A program made the translations under genes and the position numbers. Shown in pieces: positions 1 to 8,001 of a stretch of 54,825 nt of DNA; the first letter of the stretch is position 1; each line of letters begins with the position of its first letter. This DNA is from an uncultured Thiodictyon sp. (GTDB lineage Bacteria; Pseudomonadota; Gammaproteobacteria; Chromatiales; Chromatiaceae), in contig NZ_CAJAXH010000054.1 in assembly GCF_903946935.1 (NCBI RefSeq), positions 1-54,825 of the forward strand. The letters are read 5' to 3'. A model generated the notes under the pieces. The model saw only the letters and a program-made list of their open reading frames with translations, had not been told where the DNA came from and made no database searches.

Positions 1-156
1 CTCGTTCATGGTAGCGACCGGTGTCCAAAGATCCGACGCCCATGATCGCAGGAAGACCTCGGTTTTTCAACTGAGTGGCCGCCGCTATACATAGATCGCC
101 GGAGCTAACATGAGTAACTTCTTAGTGAACCGTTCCTAACCGAGCAACGCTATCTC

Positions 157-771
157 TTGGGCAGCGTCATCGATCGCAACGGGCGCGAGGTGGTGGCCAA
201 GCCGTTTCTACCGGAGGTGTCTCCGATGCTGTTCGGCACCCCATCCCTGGAACAGGCCCGGCAACGGCGGGAACTGGTCTTCGGCGAGGGGTTGGTTCCG
301 ACCCTGGACGGCGCCTTCCGCGGTTGGAGCGGGGCCAACGGACGGCGGGTCGCACCCCAGGTCGAGGTCGCGCATTTCGGGCTATTCGCAGACGGACGCG
401 CCCCGATCGCGACCCTGTGTCGCGCGGGCTGTCAGGGCCCCTGGGGATACGTCGACCCGGACGGTCAGGTGGCCGTCCAGCCGCGTTTTAGCCAGGCGCA
501 GCGGTTCTCTGAGGGGCTCGCCGGGGTTCGCGATGACGTCGGGCGGTACGGGTACATTACCCCATCGGGCGACTACGCGATCAAGCCCATGTGGCTGGAG
601 CAGGCCCATCCGTTCGTCGGCGGACGCGCGTTGGTCAAGCTCAATGGCCGCTGGGGCTATCTCGACCGACAGGGGGAGTTTGCCATCCCGCCGCGATATC
701 TCCTCGCCAGCCCATTTTCGGCAGGGCTGGCGGCGGTCGCCGAGGCCGCCGCCTCGCGCACGGCACGGTGA
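157..771 (+). CDS. WG-repeat protein, possibly 5'-truncated
   Basis: The protein holds at least three WG (KWG) repeats in its second half, each beginning WGYVD, YGYIT or WGYLD and continuing to an F-x-x-GLA-type end. Such repeats form beta-rich modules of unknown, probably binding, function. The annotated start is a TTG; the frame is open upstream only to about position 118, where a TAA precedes it. No ribosome-binding site or signal peptide is visible, and residues coded between 118 and 157 look plausibly coding. An ATG at 110 lies in another frame and stops after nine codons. I suspect the C-terminal remnant of a longer WG protein, or a frameshift near 130. Product class is fairly sure, integrity is not. 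Confidence 0.6.
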   Translation: MGSVIDRNGREVVAKPFLPEVSPMLFGTPSLEQARQRRELVFGEGLVPTLDGAFRGWSGANGRRVAPQVEVAHFGLFADGRAPIATLCRAGCQGPWGYVDPDGQVAVQPRFSQAQRFSEGLAGVRDDVGRYGYITPSGDYAIKPMWLEQAHPFVGGRALVKLNGRWGYLDRQGEFAIPPRYLLASPFSAGLAAVAEAAASRTAR

Positions 772-775
772 AGGA

Positions 776-1204
776 TCACTTGGGAACAGGGGATAGGCCC
801 TCACTGGTACTGTAATCGAATACCAGATAGAACGGGCAGAAACGCAGTAAGGCGGTGAGGAGCAGATAGGCGCCAATCAGCCCAGCCCCCCACCAGCCAC
901 CGCTCAAGACGCCGACGATCAGGAGGACGCCGGCCAGCGCACGCAGCGTTTGATCGGTCGTACCGACGTTCTTCTTGTTGATGTCAAATCGGTCTTCGCC
1001 GGGCCGACCCATATTCGTGTTGTACTTCAATAGCAGGTAGGCCGGACAGAAACGCAGATAGGCCGTGACGAGCAGTACAGCACCGATCAGCCCAGCTATC
1101 CACGAACCGCCGCGAGCGGCGCCAATACCCAGGGCGCCACCGACCAACAAGCGAATCAGTTGATCGGTCGGCCCGACGTTCTTCTTGGTGATACTTAGAT
1201 TCAT
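776..1204 (-). CDS. DUF2892 inner-membrane protein, tandem duplicate
   Basis: The 142-residue protein consists of two copies of the YgaP-like DUF2892 membrane unit. Each begins with a KKNVG-TDQ motif (residues about 7-15 and 76-84), followed by two hydrophobic helices and a LRFCP motif. DUF2892 proteins are small inner-membrane proteins, sometimes fused to rhodanese domains; their role is unknown. The ATG at 1204 is chosen because GGAG lies eight bases upstream and the DUF2892 consensus starts there; a longer reading frame to 1282 has no such support. It lies downstream of the BON-domain gene on the same strand. Confidence 0.85.
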   Translation of the reverse strand: MNLSITKKNVGPTDQLIRLLVGGALGIGAARGGSWIAGLIGAVLLVTAYLRFCPAYLLLKYNTNMGRPGEDRFDINKKNVGTTDQTLRALAGVLLIVGVLSGGWWGAGLIGAYLLLTALLRFCPFYLVFDYSTSEGLSPVPK

Positions 1205-1286
1205 GAGGAGTACTCCAGTTGATGATGATAGCCCGGCCCATCGCGGGACCAGTCCCGATCGGCACTGGCACCGCAAGGCCATGGTG

Positions 1287-1703
1287 CTACTTACCGCCCT
1301 TAACCACCAGCGTGCTGGTGACGGATTTCACCGACTTCACGCTATTGGCAATCTCCTTGCACCGATCGATGCTTTGCTGCGAGTCGACCTCGCCGCTCAA
1401 CGTGACTGCACCGTCGGTGGTGATCACATGGACCTCGAAGACCTTGAGCAGCGGGTCCGCCAGGATCTCCGTCTTGATCTTGGTAGTGATCGCCGCGTCG
1501 CTCAGGTAGTCTCCAACCTGCTCCGCCTTCTCGCCGGCCGCGTCCTTGGTGGCATCCATCGCCACTCCGGCCCTATCGACCGCTTGATCGATCGCTTGGC
1601 CCGCGTTCTGCGCGGCTCCGGCTTCGGCGCGGGCCAGATTGACCGTGGTGAGCAGGCAGACCGGCAGGATCACGACTGCAAGCCCCTTAAGTGAAAGTCT
1701 CAT
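1287..1703 (-). CDS. Secreted BON-domain protein (OsmY-like)
   Basis: This 138-residue protein has a signal peptide (MRLSLKG followed by a hydrophobic stretch and an ARA-type cleavage site), a helical Ala/Asp-rich linker, and one BON domain from about residue 60 to the end, with the typical pattern SDAAITTKIKTEIL, V-x-V-x-T-x-DG-x-V-x-L-x-G-x-V and a closing VKSVTSTLVV. BON proteins such as OsmY act in the periplasm and are tied to osmotic and envelope stress. The ATG at 1703 has AGGAGA six bases upstream. It lies between a DUF2892 gene and a PhnA-like gene on the same strand, consistent with a small stress operon. Confidence 0.9.
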   Translation of the reverse strand: MRLSLKGLAVVILPVCLLTTVNLARAEAGAAQNAGQAIDQAVDRAGVAMDATKDAAGEKAEQVGDYLSDAAITTKIKTEILADPLLKVFEVHVITTDGAVTLSGEVDSQQSIDRCKEIANSVKSVKSVTSTLVVKGGK

Positions 1704-1749
1704 ATTCAATCTCCTGGTTGGTGCGACCTGAGCGCTGCGCCAGCGCCGC

Positions 1750-2781
1750 TCAGACGGGGTGTTGGACTTCAACAAGGTCGACAGTCCGACTTTTCGCATC
1801 GCGGCGCTGACCGCCGAACATGGCGGCATTACCTGCGACCACCGCGCCGAATAGCAGCGACAAGAACAACCAGATCGCGGCCGTGGCCGATGCAGAGCGG
1901 GCCTGCTCTGCCACTGCTCGATCGGTCACCGCGGTATCTTTTCGGGTAGACTGCAAACGCGCGAAGGTATCGGCCACTCGCGTCTGGGCCTCGGACTGGC
2001 TCAGACCCGTCTGGGTGGCCACCAACTGTCCACCATAGCGGACATCATCCACCGGCAATTCACCCAAGCGTAGACCATTGTTAAAGATGCGAGTGGTCTT
2101 TGACAACACGGCCGCGCTGGGACCGTCGCTGTTCGCGGTGGTGGGGCCGGTGCGGAACAGTGAGTCGACAAAATAGCTCGTGTCGTCGTTCAAACCATCG
2201 GTATGACGACCGGCAGCGGCCCTTGCGGCGTCCACGACAGCGCCGCTTGTTGCGGGTGCTGTCACACTGGCTTGAATCCCGTCACTGACAATCGATCCGA
2301 TCACTGACGTCAAGAATATCGCAGTGACCAGCGCGGACACGGCCCATGCCAGGAAGCCATGTGCGATATCGCGAAAACGGACCTCGTCCGGGAGCGTTCC
2401 CAAGCGGCGTGTTCTGATCCGACCCGCGAGATAGCCACCCATCGCAGACGCGGCAATCTGGCTGAACACCAACCATCCGACCGTAGATATTCCGAAGGCG
2501 GTTGCGCTGATACCTTTATTGACGAATGGCGATACCGAGGAGAGGCCAAGACCAGCCCCCAGTATCATCAGGATCATCCACAATGAGGCGGCAGCGGCGG
2601 CGCCGGCAATGATCGCGCCCCAGCTTAACGCGCTGCGGCCGATCCAATCTCGGCCCTGAGTGCGGTCGAGGATCAGCGTTTCGTTCCCGAGTGGGTCGAT
2701 AGGTACAACTTGGGCAGTGAGCATGTTGCTTAGTCGGTTAATGAAGTAGGCATCAATACTGGGTTGAACGGCGCCGGGCAT
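1750..2781 (-). CDS. PhnA-like integral membrane protein
   Basis: The 343-residue protein has a hydrophobic N-terminal half (LSWGAIIAGAAAAASL, then a helix, then GGYLAGRIRTRR, then HGFLAWAVSALVTAIF), a long polar middle region (about 190-300) and a C-terminal helix (AIWLFLSLLFGAVVAGN). The Gly-rich SWGAIIAG...GGYLAGR layout resembles the so-called PhnA-like membrane proteins found in stress clusters; their function is unknown. An ATG at 2724 is an alternative start; neither start has a clear Shine-Dalgarno sequence. It is probably the first gene of the 2781-to-776 unit. Confidence 0.7.
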   Translation of the reverse strand: MPGAVQPSIDAYFINRLSNMLTAQVVPIDPLGNETLILDRTQGRDWIGRSALSWGAIIAGAAAAASLWMILMILGAGLGLSSVSPFVNKGISATAFGISTVGWLVFSQIAASAMGGYLAGRIRTRRLGTLPDEVRFRDIAHGFLAWAVSALVTAIFLTSVIGSIVSDGIQASVTAPATSGAVVDAARAAAGRHTDGLNDDTSYFVDSLFRTGPTTANSDGPSAAVLSKTTRIFNNGLRLGELPVDDVRYGGQLVATQTGLSQSEAQTRVADTFARLQSTRKDTAVTDRAVAEQARSASATAAIWLFLSLLFGAVVAGNAAMFGGQRRDAKSRTVDLVEVQHPV

Positions 2782-3321
2782 CTGTACGTCAGCCCACTTA
2801 TGTCCAACACCAGCCGAGCGAATGGTCGGCGGTCAGTGACAGAACGGCATGTATGGTGCATCTGAGGGCATCGCCGCTCCGTTCGCTAACGCACCCAACA
2901 TCCTCAGGTTGGTTTCGGCGATGACGCTTGAGGCAAGGAGGCAGGAAATCCCACCGACGAGATGCGGAAGTGAAGACCACGCGGGGGACGCTGAACCTAG
3001 AAAGCGCGGTTGTCACGCCAAGGCGCCAAGCTCGCCAAGACTTTTCAGTGCGTTATCAGCGTTGCCGCAGCCACCCGGAGGGTAATCTGGACAATGGTTC
3101 TACCCGATTGTATTTCTTGGCGAGCTTGGCGCCTTGGCCTGAGCAATGCCCGGATTTAGGCTAAAGGGAGCACCGCGATCCCCTGCGCGGGTCATGTTCG
3201 GTAGCGCACTGAGGGTATTCGGTCTTCTCTGTAAGGTGTCGCCGCAGCGATGGAAAAACCCATTCCACGCCCGGGTCATGACCAGTGCGGTCACGGCGCA
3301 ATACGCTAATAGGAGATTCCC
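2782..3321. other. Intergenic region with one long hairpin repeat
   Basis: No convincing gene is seen. The region separates the stress unit on the minus strand from csbD on the plus strand, and contains copy 1 of the long-palindrome family at 3008-3150. The last 90 bases before csbD resemble the region ahead of the second csbD gene (7505-7587). Confidence 0.6.
3008..3150. repeat. Long hairpin repeat, copy 1
   Basis: The left arm (3014-3039) begins CACGCCAAGGCGCCAAG and the right arm (3116-3142) is its near-perfect inverse, CTTGGCGAGCTTGGCGCC onward. The interior is almost the same as that of copy 2 at 20540-20700. It could act as a bidirectional terminator. Confidence 0.85.
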
Positions 3322-3498
3322 ATGAACAAAGAACAAGTCCGAGGCCGCGTCGAGGAAGTGAAGGGCAAGATCAAGGAAGTCGCCGGCTATGTCGTCGGCA
3401 ATAAAGATCTGGAAGGCAAAGGGAATGCCCAGAAGAACGCCGGCAAGATTCTGGCTGACCTTGGCGATTATGCCGCGGATGTCAAGAGCCACCACTAA
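3322..3498 (+). CDS. CsbD family stress protein (copy 1)
   Basis: This 58-residue protein begins MNKEQVRGRVEEVKGKIKEV and continues with AGYVVGN and GNAQKNAGK, the CsbD signature. CsbD-like proteins (E. coli YjbJ) are small, highly charged, abundant general-stress proteins without a defined biochemical role. The ATG is preceded by AGGAGA at good spacing. A second copy lies at 7588-7764, and the two share sequence ahead of the gene as well, which indicates duplication with its control region. Confidence 0.92.
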   Translation: MNKEQVRGRVEEVKGKIKEVAGYVVGNKDLEGKGNAQKNAGKILADLGDYAADVKSHH

Positions 3499-3688
3499 GA
3501 CAGCACCGGCAAAGCGCAGTCGCCGCGCCCAGCCGGGCACACCCGGCGACTACGCTTGAGCCCCCGTCAGCAGTCATGCGCGGCGCCACGACCGCCACGG
3601 GCCAAAAATGTTGCCGATCGCCTCTAGCGCAGGCGCGCACGTGCGTACCATACTGCATACCCACTGCTTGTTAACCCCGGGGGCCGCG

Positions 3689-5563
3689 ATGGCGGATTTC
3701 AGGAACATCGACGATCGCTCACTCGCCGACTTGCTGGCCGCCCAGCGGCGCGAGTCGTTGGACGCGTCCGATCCTGGCTGGGTGGTCCAGGACCTCCAGA
3801 TCCATCAGATCGAACTGGAACAGCAGAACCGGGAGTTGCGCGCGGCGCAACAGGCGCTGGAGGAGTCACGGGACCGCTACGCGGACCTCTATGACTTTGC
3901 CCCGGTGGCCTATGCCACCCTCACCCGCCAAGGCCGGATCACCCAGATGAACCTCACCGCGGCCCAATTGCTGGGCGTGGAGCGGGGGCGAGTCCCAGAC
4001 CCCATGCTCGGCACGCGGCTCGTCGCCGAGGACGGACGCACCTTGCTCGAAACCCTCGTGCGCGTGCTGGATTATGGCGATGAGGAGACCATCGAGGTCA
4101 CCCTGGGGCGCCCGCCCGCCGCTCAACGTGCGTTGCGCCTGATGATCCGCCGCGACGACGCGCACCCGACCGGGGAACCCGCGACGGCCTGTCGCGTCAT
4201 CCTGTTGGATGTCACCGAACACCTGAACCTGACCGGACGACTGAAGGAACGGGAGGTGCAACTGGAACACTTGGCCCAACACGACGCGCTGACCGGACTC
4301 CCCAACCGGTTGCTGTTCGCCGACCGCCTGCAGCAGGCGATGCTTCAGGCGCATCGGGAGCACCGGCAGGTGGCCGTGCTCTTCCTGGATCTCGACCGGT
4401 TCAAGACGATCAACAATACCCTGGGACACCCCGCCGGGGACCAGGTGCTGAGGCAGGCGGCGCAGCGGATGCGCGACCTGATGCGGGAGGGCGATACGGT
4501 CGCCCGCCTGGGCGGGGATGAGTTTGCCATCCTGCTGGGCGCATTGGAGCACGGCGACGACGCCGGGCTGGTGGCCCAAAAGCTGCTCGCGTCCTTCCAA
4601 CGCCCCTTTTCCGTGGAGGGTCAGCAGCGTTGCGTTACCGCCAGTATCGGCATCAGCCTCTACCCCGCGCATGGCGACGCGGTGGAGACCCTGGAGCGCA
4701 ATGCCGACGCGGCCATGTACCGGGCCAAGGGGGAGGGCCGCGGCACCTTCCGTTATTACACCGAGGAAATGACGGCGCTGGCCTTCGCCCAGGTCACCCT
4801 GGAGGACGCCCTGCGTCAGGCCATCGCCAAACAGGAATTCGTCCTCAACTACCAGCCCCAGCACCATCTGGAGACCGGCGCGATCGTCGGCTGTGAGGCC
4901 ATGCTCCATTGGCACCACCCGCTGCTGGGCCGGATCGGGCCGGAGCGGTTTATCCCCTTGGCCGAGTCCAGCGGGCTCATCCTCCCCATCGGGGTCTGGG
5001 TGGTACGCACCGCCGCCGCACAGATGAGGGCCTGGCAGGAGCGGGGGCTATTGGCGGATACGGCGATGTGGGTCAAGCTCTTCAACCGCGACAGCCAGCA
5101 CCAGAACCTGAGCGAGACCATCGAGGGCATCCTCACGGCGGTGGACCTGGAGCCCGGCACCCTGACGGTGGAGATCACCGAGACCTTGGCCATGACCAAC
5201 CCGGCGTCGCCGGCCGGGGCGATCCGGCACCTCCATGGACTGGACATCAAGATTGGCCGCGATGCCAAGAACACCGGACATCCCGCCCCAGCCGCCAGCG
5301 ACCGCTTGGCGGTGCATGAGTTCAAGCTCGATCGCTCATTCGTCGCCGGGATTCCGGGGGACCCGGTCGGCTGCTCCATTGCCCGGGCGGCCATCGCCTT
5401 GGGTCGAGCACTGGGCTTGCGCGTCGTGGCCGACGGAGTCGAGACGCAGGCCCAGGCGGACTTTCTTAAGGCCGAGGGCTGCCGGATCGGCCAGGGCTCC
5501 CTGTTCAGCCGCGCACTCCCGGCAACCGCGTTCGAGGCCTATGTGGTTGGCCGAGCCCAGTAA
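3689..5563 (+). CDS. PAS-GGDEF-EAL protein with degenerate EAL domain
   Basis: The 624-residue cytoplasmic protein has a coiled-coil/PAS region (about 25-180), a GGDEF domain (about 195-355) and an EAL-type domain (about 370-620). GGDEF is intact at residues 275-279 and the inhibitory RxxD site (REGD) sits five residues ahead, so diguanylate cyclase activity with product inhibition is expected. The EAL half has lost key residues: EAL reads EAM, the VNLS motif reads VKLF, and the DDFGTG loop is replaced by GRDAKNTG; ITE and FKLD remain. It is probably not a working phosphodiesterase and may serve as a sensor or GGDEF regulator. The start at 3689 (MADFRN) is chosen over an upstream ATG at 3608 because the conserved part begins there. 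Confidence 0.88.
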   Translation: MADFRNIDDRSLADLLAAQRRESLDASDPGWVVQDLQIHQIELEQQNRELRAAQQALEESRDRYADLYDFAPVAYATLTRQGRITQMNLTAAQLLGVERGRVPDPMLGTRLVAEDGRTLLETLVRVLDYGDEETIEVTLGRPPAAQRALRLMIRRDDAHPTGEPATACRVILLDVTEHLNLTGRLKEREVQLEHLAQHDALTGLPNRLLFADRLQQAMLQAHREHRQVAVLFLDLDRFKTINNTLGHPAGDQVLRQAAQRMRDLMREGDTVARLGGDEFAILLGALEHGDDAGLVAQKLLASFQRPFSVEGQQRCVTASIGISLYPAHGDAVETLERNADAAMYRAKGEGRGTFRYYTEEMTALAFAQVTLEDALRQAIAKQEFVLNYQPQHHLETGAIVGCEAMLHWHHPLLGRIGPERFIPLAESSGLILPIGVWVVRTAAAQMRAWQERGLLADTAMWVKLFNRDSQHQNLSETIEGILTAVDLEPGTLTVEITETLAMTNPASPAGAIRHLHGLDIKIGRDAKNTGHPAPAASDRLAVHEFKLDRSFVAGIPGDPVGCSIARAAIALGRALGLRVVADGVETQAQADFLKAEGCRIGQGSLFSRALPATAFEAYVVGRAQ

Positions 5564-5623
5564 CGGCGACCCCCGAGCCACCCGCCCCACCCCAGGGTGC
5601 AGGCGGTTAGGGTCGCGGCCCTG

Positions 5624-6367
5624 TCAACGCGCTACCACATCGGGAAGCAAGCGGGAAAACTCTTTTCTGACCACCTCGTAGCACTCGCATACCCGGGCCT
5701 CCAGACCCGCACGATCGAGCACGGTGATGCGACCCCGGGCATAGCGAATCAGCCCGGCATCCTGCAATTTCCCGGCGGCATCGGTCACGCCCTCGCGCCT
5801 CACCCCGAGCATGTTGGCGATCAACTCCTGGGTCATGCGTAGTTCGTTGGAGGGCAATCGGTCGAGACTGAGCAGCAGCCAGCGACACAGTTGCTGGTCC
5901 ACGGTATGGAACCGATTGCAGACGACCGTCTGCGCCATCTGGGTCAGCAGAGCGGCGGTGTAGCGCAGCAACAGGTGCTGCAAGGCCACGGAGCGGGTGC
6001 ATTCCTGCTTGAACAATGTAGCCTTCAGCCGCAGCGCCTGACCGGCACTTTGCACCACGGCACGATTCGGCATGGTCTCGCCGCCCAGGAACAAGGCGAT
6101 GCCCAGCATCCCCTCGTTGCCGACCACGGCAATCTCGGCGGTGGCACCGTTCTCCGTGACGTTCAACAGGGACACGATAGCGTCGAGTGGAAAATAGACA
6201 TGATCCAACCGGCCCCCAGACTCGTACAGGGCCTGACCAAGCGGCAGCGCGACCGGCTCCAGGCAGGGCAGCAATTGGTCGCGAATCGACTCGGGCAGGA
6301 CGCCGAGCAAGTGGTTGGCGCGCGGTTGCGAGGGCTTTGGTAGGGTGGACGCGAGCAATTGTTTCAA
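5624..6367 (-). CDS. Crp/Fnr-family transcription regulator
   Basis: The 247-residue protein has a cyclic-nucleotide-binding beta-roll (about 30-130, with VYFPLDAIVSLL and VGNEGMLG) and a C-terminal winged helix (about 170-240) whose recognition segment is MTQELIANMLGVRREGVT. The roll lacks the RxS/T-type phosphate-binding segment of cAMP-binding CRP, and there is no FNR-type N-terminal cysteine cluster, so the signal is unknown. It starts with TTG at 6367: an in-frame TGA lies nine bases upstream and GAGGAG is close ahead, so no longer start is possible. It sits among stress genes and may control them (inference). Confidence 0.9.
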   Translation of the reverse strand: MKQLLASTLPKPSQPRANHLLGVLPESIRDQLLPCLEPVALPLGQALYESGGRLDHVYFPLDAIVSLLNVTENGATAEIAVVGNEGMLGIALFLGGETMPNRAVVQSAGQALRLKATLFKQECTRSVALQHLLLRYTAALLTQMAQTVVCNRFHTVDQQLCRWLLLSLDRLPSNELRMTQELIANMLGVRREGVTDAAGKLQDAGLIRYARGRITVLDRAGLEARVCECYEVVRKEFSRLLPDVVAR

Positions 6368-6576
6368 TTCTCCTCAAGGGGGATAGCATAGAACCAAAGA
6401 GGGTGTCCGTCTGCTAAACCTGCGAATCCAATTGGTCCTTGCCCCAGAAAAATATTGCAGCCAGTTTTGCCGAAACTCGGTCACATTGCAAGCGGCGAGT
6501 ACCAAGGCCGCCACGCCAATCAACGACACGTCCTGGCGCACTCCCCGCACCCGGACGGTCGCGCCCACCCTCGCGC

Positions 6577-6735
6577 TCAAATCCGGCCGAGCAACAGCAG
6601 GACGAGCAGGACGAGCACCACCAGACCTAGCCCACCGCTGGGATAATAGCCCCAGCTTTGGCTGTGCGGCCAGGTGGGAAATGCACCGATCAGCAGCAAA
6701 ACGAGGACGACTAACAGGATGGTTCCCAGACTCAT
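6577..6735 (-). CDS. DUF3309 small membrane protein
   Basis: This 52-residue protein begins MSLGTILLVVLVLLLIGA, continues with FPTWPHSQSWGYYPSGG and closes with a second hydrophobic helix and LLLLGRI. This is the full DUF3309 pattern: two helices joined by a Trp/Pro/Gly-rich loop. The function is unknown; these genes often occur beside CsbD and DUF2892 stress genes. GGAG lies about eight bases ahead of the ATG. Confidence 0.9.
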   Translation of the reverse strand: MSLGTILLVVLVLLLIGAFPTWPHSQSWGYYPSGGLGLVVLVLLVLLLLGRI

Positions 6736-7047
6736 GGTCTTCTCCTAAGAAGCTGTTAATGGACTACGCTGGCCGGCATTCAAGCCGGGAGCGTCATAAC
6801 GATAGTCACGCCGCGGCATTGACCGTCCGCGCACTGCCGCCGGGGACTATGCGAACACACGGGCAGGGCTGGCTTCGGTACGTTAGCGAACGCAACGGCA
6901 GCGCTGGCGCAGACATTGCCGCACGCGCTGTAGAACAATCTCTCAAGGTGCGACACGGCGGCCCGCTACCCTGTGTTGGGCAGCGAACAGACCATTGCAC
7001 GGCGCAAACCTATCGTGCTGACACCCTGGACTTTAGAGCGTTAACCA
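6736..7047. other. Intergenic region, nothing recognised
   Basis: Divergent spacer between the DUF3309 gene and the Spy-like gene. It should contain both promoters, but I cannot name boxes with confidence, and no repeat of the main families is present. Confidence 0.5.
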
Positions 7048-7377
7048 ATGATATTCAGCACCCCCAAGACCCTGCTTGCCATCGCCATCGGCATCGCCAC
7101 CACGGCCGCCTTCTGCGGCCCGCCCGGACCGCGTGGCGATAACGCCGGATGCACCGCTAGCCACCTCGCCCGCTTCACCGAGCGCTTCAGCCTCACCCCA
7201 GACCAGCAGGCGCAGGTGAAGACCATCATTGAGGAGGAGCACACCGCGGCCATGCGACTGCATGAGGACGCCCGCAAGCGGATCGCCGAGGTCCTCACGG
7301 ACGCCCAGCGTGCGGAGCAGACTGCGGACGATGACGGTGACGACGAATCCGATGACGACGGACCAGATCGGCACTAA
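7048..7377 (+). CDS. Spy/CpxP-like periplasmic protein
   Basis: The 109-residue protein has a signal peptide (TLLAIAIGIATTAAF), one LTxxQ motif (FSLTPDQQAQVKTIIEEEH, about residues 47-65), then a charged helix with the pattern RLHEDARKRIAEVLTDAQ, and an Asp-rich tail. The LTxxQ/helix pattern is that of the Spy/CpxP periplasmic chaperone and sensor-inhibitor group, but it is shorter than Spy (about 160 residues), so it holds only about one helical unit. The acidic tail could bind divalent metal. No clear Shine-Dalgarno precedes the ATG. Confidence 0.75.
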   Translation: MIFSTPKTLLAIAIGIATTAAFCGPPGPRGDNAGCTASHLARFTERFSLTPDQQAQVKTIIEEEHTAAMRLHEDARKRIAEVLTDAQRAEQTADDDGDDESDDDGPDRH

Positions 7378-7587
7378 AGGGAACCGCCTATCTGGGTCCC
7401 GTTCCAGCCCCCTGGCGACTCCTACCACCAATACAGCGAAGGTATCGGCTCATGCTCACAAGGTACGTTACCGCACTGATTGCATTAACCTGAGCGGATA
7501 GCCTTGCACCGTGGCGATGGGACCCCCATTCCACTCCCGGGTCACGGCCACACTGGCCATGATCTAATAACTCACCAGGAAACTCAC

Positions 7588-7764
7588 ATGAACAAACATC
7601 AAGTCAAAGGCCGTTACGAAGAAGCCAAGGGCAAAGTGAAGGAAGTCGCCGGCCACGCCGTCGGCAATAAGGAAGTAGAGCTCAAGGGCAATGCCCAAAA
7701 GAACGCCGGCAAGATGGATGCCGCCGTCGGCGATCTAAAGGAAGACGTTAAGAATAGCGTGTGA
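7588..7764 (+). CDS. CsbD family stress protein (copy 2)
   Basis: The 58-residue protein begins MNKHQVKGRYEEAKGKVKEV and shares AGHAVGNKE and GNAQKNAGKMDAAVGDLK with the family. The ATG at 7588 is the family start and has AGGAA upstream; the frame runs on to 7504 without support. It is a paralogue of the gene at 3322-3498, including the sequence ahead of the start. Confidence 0.92.
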   Translation: MNKHQVKGRYEEAKGKVKEVAGHAVGNKEVELKGNAQKNAGKMDAAVGDLKEDVKNSV

Positions 7765-8001
7765 AGCGGTAGCCGTTTAGCCTTGCAGCCGTCAGCCCCC
7801 CACAGGCGGAGCAAGGCGACAGGCCACCCACGCTTACGCTGGGCGCGCCCAGCGCGCCCGCAGGCTCTTGCAGCGTAACGCCCCCCCGGTCGCAGCGTCA
7901 CGCCGCGCCCACACCCACCGATACACATTGACCCCACCGCCCTGGACTGTTAGAACGGCGCCCGTCCTCACCCAGTCACCCAGCGCCAAGGCGGTCCCTC
8001 C

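Noticed and set aside
6374-6580. Small lipoprotein-like frame (LIGVAALVLAACN)
   Set aside because: It has no ribosome-binding site, no plausible start near the hydrophobic stretch, and a tail running into the Crp/Fnr promoter region; too weak to call.
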